Source: an uncultured Bacteroidales bacterium (GTDB lineage: Bacteria > Bacteroidota > Bacteroidia > Bacteroidales > UBA932). From it: a DNA stretch of 7,896 nt. Below, in pieces: positions 6,714 through 7,896 of the stretch; the first letter of the stretch is position 1, and each line of letters starts with the position of its first letter. The DNA lies in contig CAMJHJ010000109.1 of the NCBI GenBank assembly GCA_946405485.1, positions 1-7,896 of the forward strand. Reading direction: 5' to 3'. The position numbers were made by a program, and so were the translations under genes. The notes under the pieces were generated by a model that searched no databases, was not told the DNA's origin, and saw nothing but the letters and a program-made list of their open reading frames with translations.

Positions 6714-7262
6714 CTAGATCTTCATTGAAGGCATCTCGGTCTTGGCAGCCTCGACCTTGAGGTATTCCTTCTCGGCGAAGCCCAGCATCTTGGCGATGAG
6801 GTTGGTCGGGAACTGGCGAACCTCGCGGTTGAAGATGGTGACCGTGTCGTTGTAGACCATGCGGCTCATGCGGACCTGGTTTTCATAGAGGTTGACGCTG
6901 TCCATGGTCTTGGCGTAGTTCTCGTTGGCCTTCAGGTCAGGATATTGCTCGGCGACGGCGATGATTTTGCCGAGAGCCTGGGTGATCATGTTCTCCTGCG
7001 CATCTGCATCGGCGGCCGAACTGCCGGAGTTGATGACCGCACGCTGGGCGATGACGTCCTTGATGGTGTTGTACTCGTGTTCGTTGTAGGACTTGACGAG
7101 CTCGGCGAGGGCGGTAAGGGCATCCCAGCGGCTGGTCTGCTGTACGCCGATCTGGCTCATGGCGTTCTTACACTTCTCGTCCTGGCTGACGAGCGTGCGC
7201 TGTACGGAAATACCCCAGATGATAACAAGCGCCAGGATGGCGACGATAATTAAGGCTGTCAT
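6714..7262 (-). CDS. lemA: LemA-family membrane-anchored protein
   Basis: A 182-residue LemA-family protein. One N-terminal membrane segment (MTALIIVAILALVIIWGISV, about 2-20) is followed by a helical domain. Family hallmarks are NAMSQIGVQQTSRWDALTAL (34-52), YPDLKAN (107-113), YENQVRMSRMVYND (126-139), then a second helix ending FNREVRQFPTN (144-154). LemA proteins form an elongated helical bundle; the cellular role is not settled. I chose the ATG at 7262. A TTG at 7292 would add ten residues, but it lies inside the predicted -7 box and so would not be in the mRNA. It is the first gene of the LemA-DUF2207-mnmA run, and its TAG stop is immediately followed by the DUF2207 ATG. Divergent from cdd. 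Confidence 0.93.
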   Translation of the reverse strand: MTALIIVAILALVIIWGISVQRTLVSQDEKCKNAMSQIGVQQTSRWDALTALAELVKSYNEHEYNTIKDVIAQRAVINSGSSAADADAQENMITQALGKIIAVAEQYPDLKANENYAKTMDSVNLYENQVRMSRMVYNDTVTIFNREVRQFPTNLIAKMLGFAEKEYLKVEAAKTEMPSMKI

Positions 7263-7289
7263 AATCGTGTGTAGGATTGATTGTAAAGA

Positions 7290-7297
7290 CAAAAATA
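7290..7297 (-). promoter_or_regulatory. Putative -7 box (TATTTTTG) of the LemA-DUF2207-mnmA operon
   Basis: On the minus strand this reads TATTTTTG, a match to TAnnTTTG. A start site about 7 nt downstream (around 7283) would leave a leader of about 20 nt before the LemA ATG at 7262. No TTTG -33 box is seen. No other convincing promoter lies between LemA and mnmA, so this one probably drives all three genes. Confidence 0.55.
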
Positions 7298-7318
7298 ACG
7301 ATTTATTGGAATAATTAT

Positions 7319-7326
7319 TACATTTG
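7319..7326 (+). promoter_or_regulatory. Putative -7 box (TACATTTG) of cdd
   Basis: TACATTTG matches the Bacteroidota -7 consensus. The implied start site (around 7333) leaves only about 13 nt before the ATG at 7346. A clear TTTG -33 element is absent. The box also excludes the in-frame upstream ATG at 7277. Confidence 0.55.
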
Positions 7327-7345
7327 TACAGATACTTTCGAAAAG

Positions 7346-7819
7346 ATGACGCAAAAAGAAATCAAGTGTTCGTTCGAGGAATATGGCTCCATCGATGAGT
7401 TGAACGCCGAGGACCGGGAGCTGGCGGGTGAAGCCATCCAAGCCATGCAAGGTGCATATGCCCCCTATTCCCATTTCCATGTCGGGGCTGCGGTACGGAT
7501 GTCTAACGGACAGATCGTACGTGGCGCCAACCAGGAGAATGCGGCGTTTCCTTCAGGCCTTTGCGCGGAGCGTACGGCGATGTTCGCTGCGGGTGCGCGT
7601 TATCCGGATAAGGATATGCGGAGCATCGCGCTGGCGGGCGGCGTATACGGTCGCCTGACGGAGCAGCCGGCCACGCCCTGCGGCGCTTGCCGTCAGGTGA
7701 TGGCACAGTACCAGACCAAGGCGGGGAAGCCGATGTCCGTGATCATGGTCGGGGCGCATAAGGTCTGGAAGTTTGCGTGCGTGGATGACATCCTGCCGCT
7801 GATCTTCGACAGCATTTAG
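7346..7819 (+). CDS. cdd: Cytidine deaminase (homotetrameric zinc type)
   Basis: Cdd hydrolytically deaminates cytidine and deoxycytidine to uridine and deoxyuridine in pyrimidine salvage, in the cytoplasm. The 157-residue protein has YAPYSHFHVGAAV at 38-50, substrate-binding NQEN at 62-65, and the catalytic motif with C73-A74-E75 (GLCAERTA), where E75 is the proton shuttle. The second zinc motif is PCGACRQ with C112 and C115. Three cysteine zinc ligands are typical of the small tetrameric class, unlike the longer dimeric E. coli enzyme with a histidine ligand. The ATG at 7346 is preceded by an A-rich stretch (gaaaag), and an upstream in-frame ATG at 7277 lies before the promoter box. The extra N-terminal 20 residues (MTQKEIKCSFEEYGSIDELN) fit the slightly long Bacteroidota form. 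It is probably monocistronic: the next gene has its own promoter, overlapping the cdd stop codon. Confidence 0.96.
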   Translation: MTQKEIKCSFEEYGSIDELNAEDRELAGEAIQAMQGAYAPYSHFHVGAAVRMSNGQIVRGANQENAAFPSGLCAERTAMFAAGARYPDKDMRSIALAGGVYGRLTEQPATPCGACRQVMAQYQTKAGKPMSVIMVGAHKVWKFACVDDILPLIFDSI

Positions 7820-7849
7820 TTTGCTTTTCAGAAATAATTGCTAACTTTG
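7820..7849 (+). promoter_or_regulatory. Bacteroidota sigma-A-type promoter of ffs
   Basis: TTTG (7820-7823) and TAACTTTG (7842-7849) are separated by 18 bp, matching the -33/-7 promoter described for Bacteroides. It is the only promoter here with both elements. It begins right at the cdd stop, and the SRP RNA starts about 6-8 nt after the -7 box. Confidence 0.75.
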
Positions 7850-7854
7850 CCGAC

Positions 7855-7896
7855 GGGAAAGTCGTACACGACCAGCTCCCTCTGAACTCCCCCAGG
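7855..7896 (+). ncRNA. ffs: Bacterial small SRP RNA (4.5S-like), 5' part, truncated by window end
   Basis: The segment after the promoter contains CAGCTCCCTCTGAACTCC followed by CCCAGG. That pattern matches the 5' strand of domain IV of small bacterial SRP RNAs, which normally continues into a GGAA tetraloop and an AGCA-containing 3' strand. Those parts lie beyond the window. The RNA binds Ffh and targets nascent membrane proteins to FtsY. The 5' end is inferred from the promoter spacing. There is no competing open reading frame. Recognition is from memory of the family, and the missing 3' strand would confirm it by base pairing with 7873-7896. Confidence 0.8.

Noticed and set aside
7263..7292. 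Upstream TTG start for the LemA-family gene
   Set aside because: It overlaps the predicted -7 box; the ATG at 7262 gives a normal membrane-anchored N-terminus.
7277..7345. Upstream ATG start for cdd adding 23 residues
   Set aside because: It lies upstream of the predicted cdd -7 box and encodes an AT-rich, non-conserved extension.

Overview
The window looks like chromosomal housekeeping DNA from a GC-rich member of the Bacteroidota, most likely Bacteroidales. The evidence is the recurring -7 promoter box TAnnTTTG upstream of the genes (TATCTTTG, TATTTTTG, TACATTTG, TAACTTTG), the absence of Shine-Dalgarno sequences, and the protein types present. I see no mobile element, CRISPR array, tRNA or rRNA gene, and no sign of recent transfer. 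Gene density is very high.

Layout. (1) Positions 1-923, minus strand: the N-terminal part of a large AsmA/TamB-like envelope protein running off the left edge. Its start codon is problematic. (2) Positions 949-987: a compact divergent promoter region. (3) Positions 1018-3618, plus strand: tsaD (t6A37 tRNA modification), then a COG2509-type FAD-dependent dehydrogenase of unknown substrate 12 bp downstream. (4) Positions 3634-7262, minus strand, convergent with the previous pair: an apparent three-gene operon transcribed LemA-family protein, DUF2207 membrane protein, mnmA (tRNA 2-thiouridylase with a large insertion). The first two genes abut as TAG-ATG and the next gap is 8 bp. (5) Positions 7290-7326: a second compact divergent promoter region. 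(6) Positions 7346-7819, plus strand: cdd, cytidine deaminase. (7) Positions 7820-7896: the best promoter in the window (TTTG, 18 bp, TAACTTTG), then the 5' half of the bacterial SRP RNA gene (ffs), cut by the right edge.

How the genes work together. Two enzymes act on the tRNA anticodon loop (TsaD at A37, MnmA at U34). The LemA/DUF2207 pair is a recurrent membrane module of poorly known function. The TamB-like protein and SRP RNA serve envelope biogenesis and membrane protein targeting, and Cdd is pyrimidine salvage. I found no convincing new biological system. The points most worth checking are the TamB-like start (an ATG followed in frame by TAG at codon 4), the roughly 110-residue MnmA insertion, the two similar back-to-back promoter arrangements, and the uncharacterised dehydrogenase next to tsaD.
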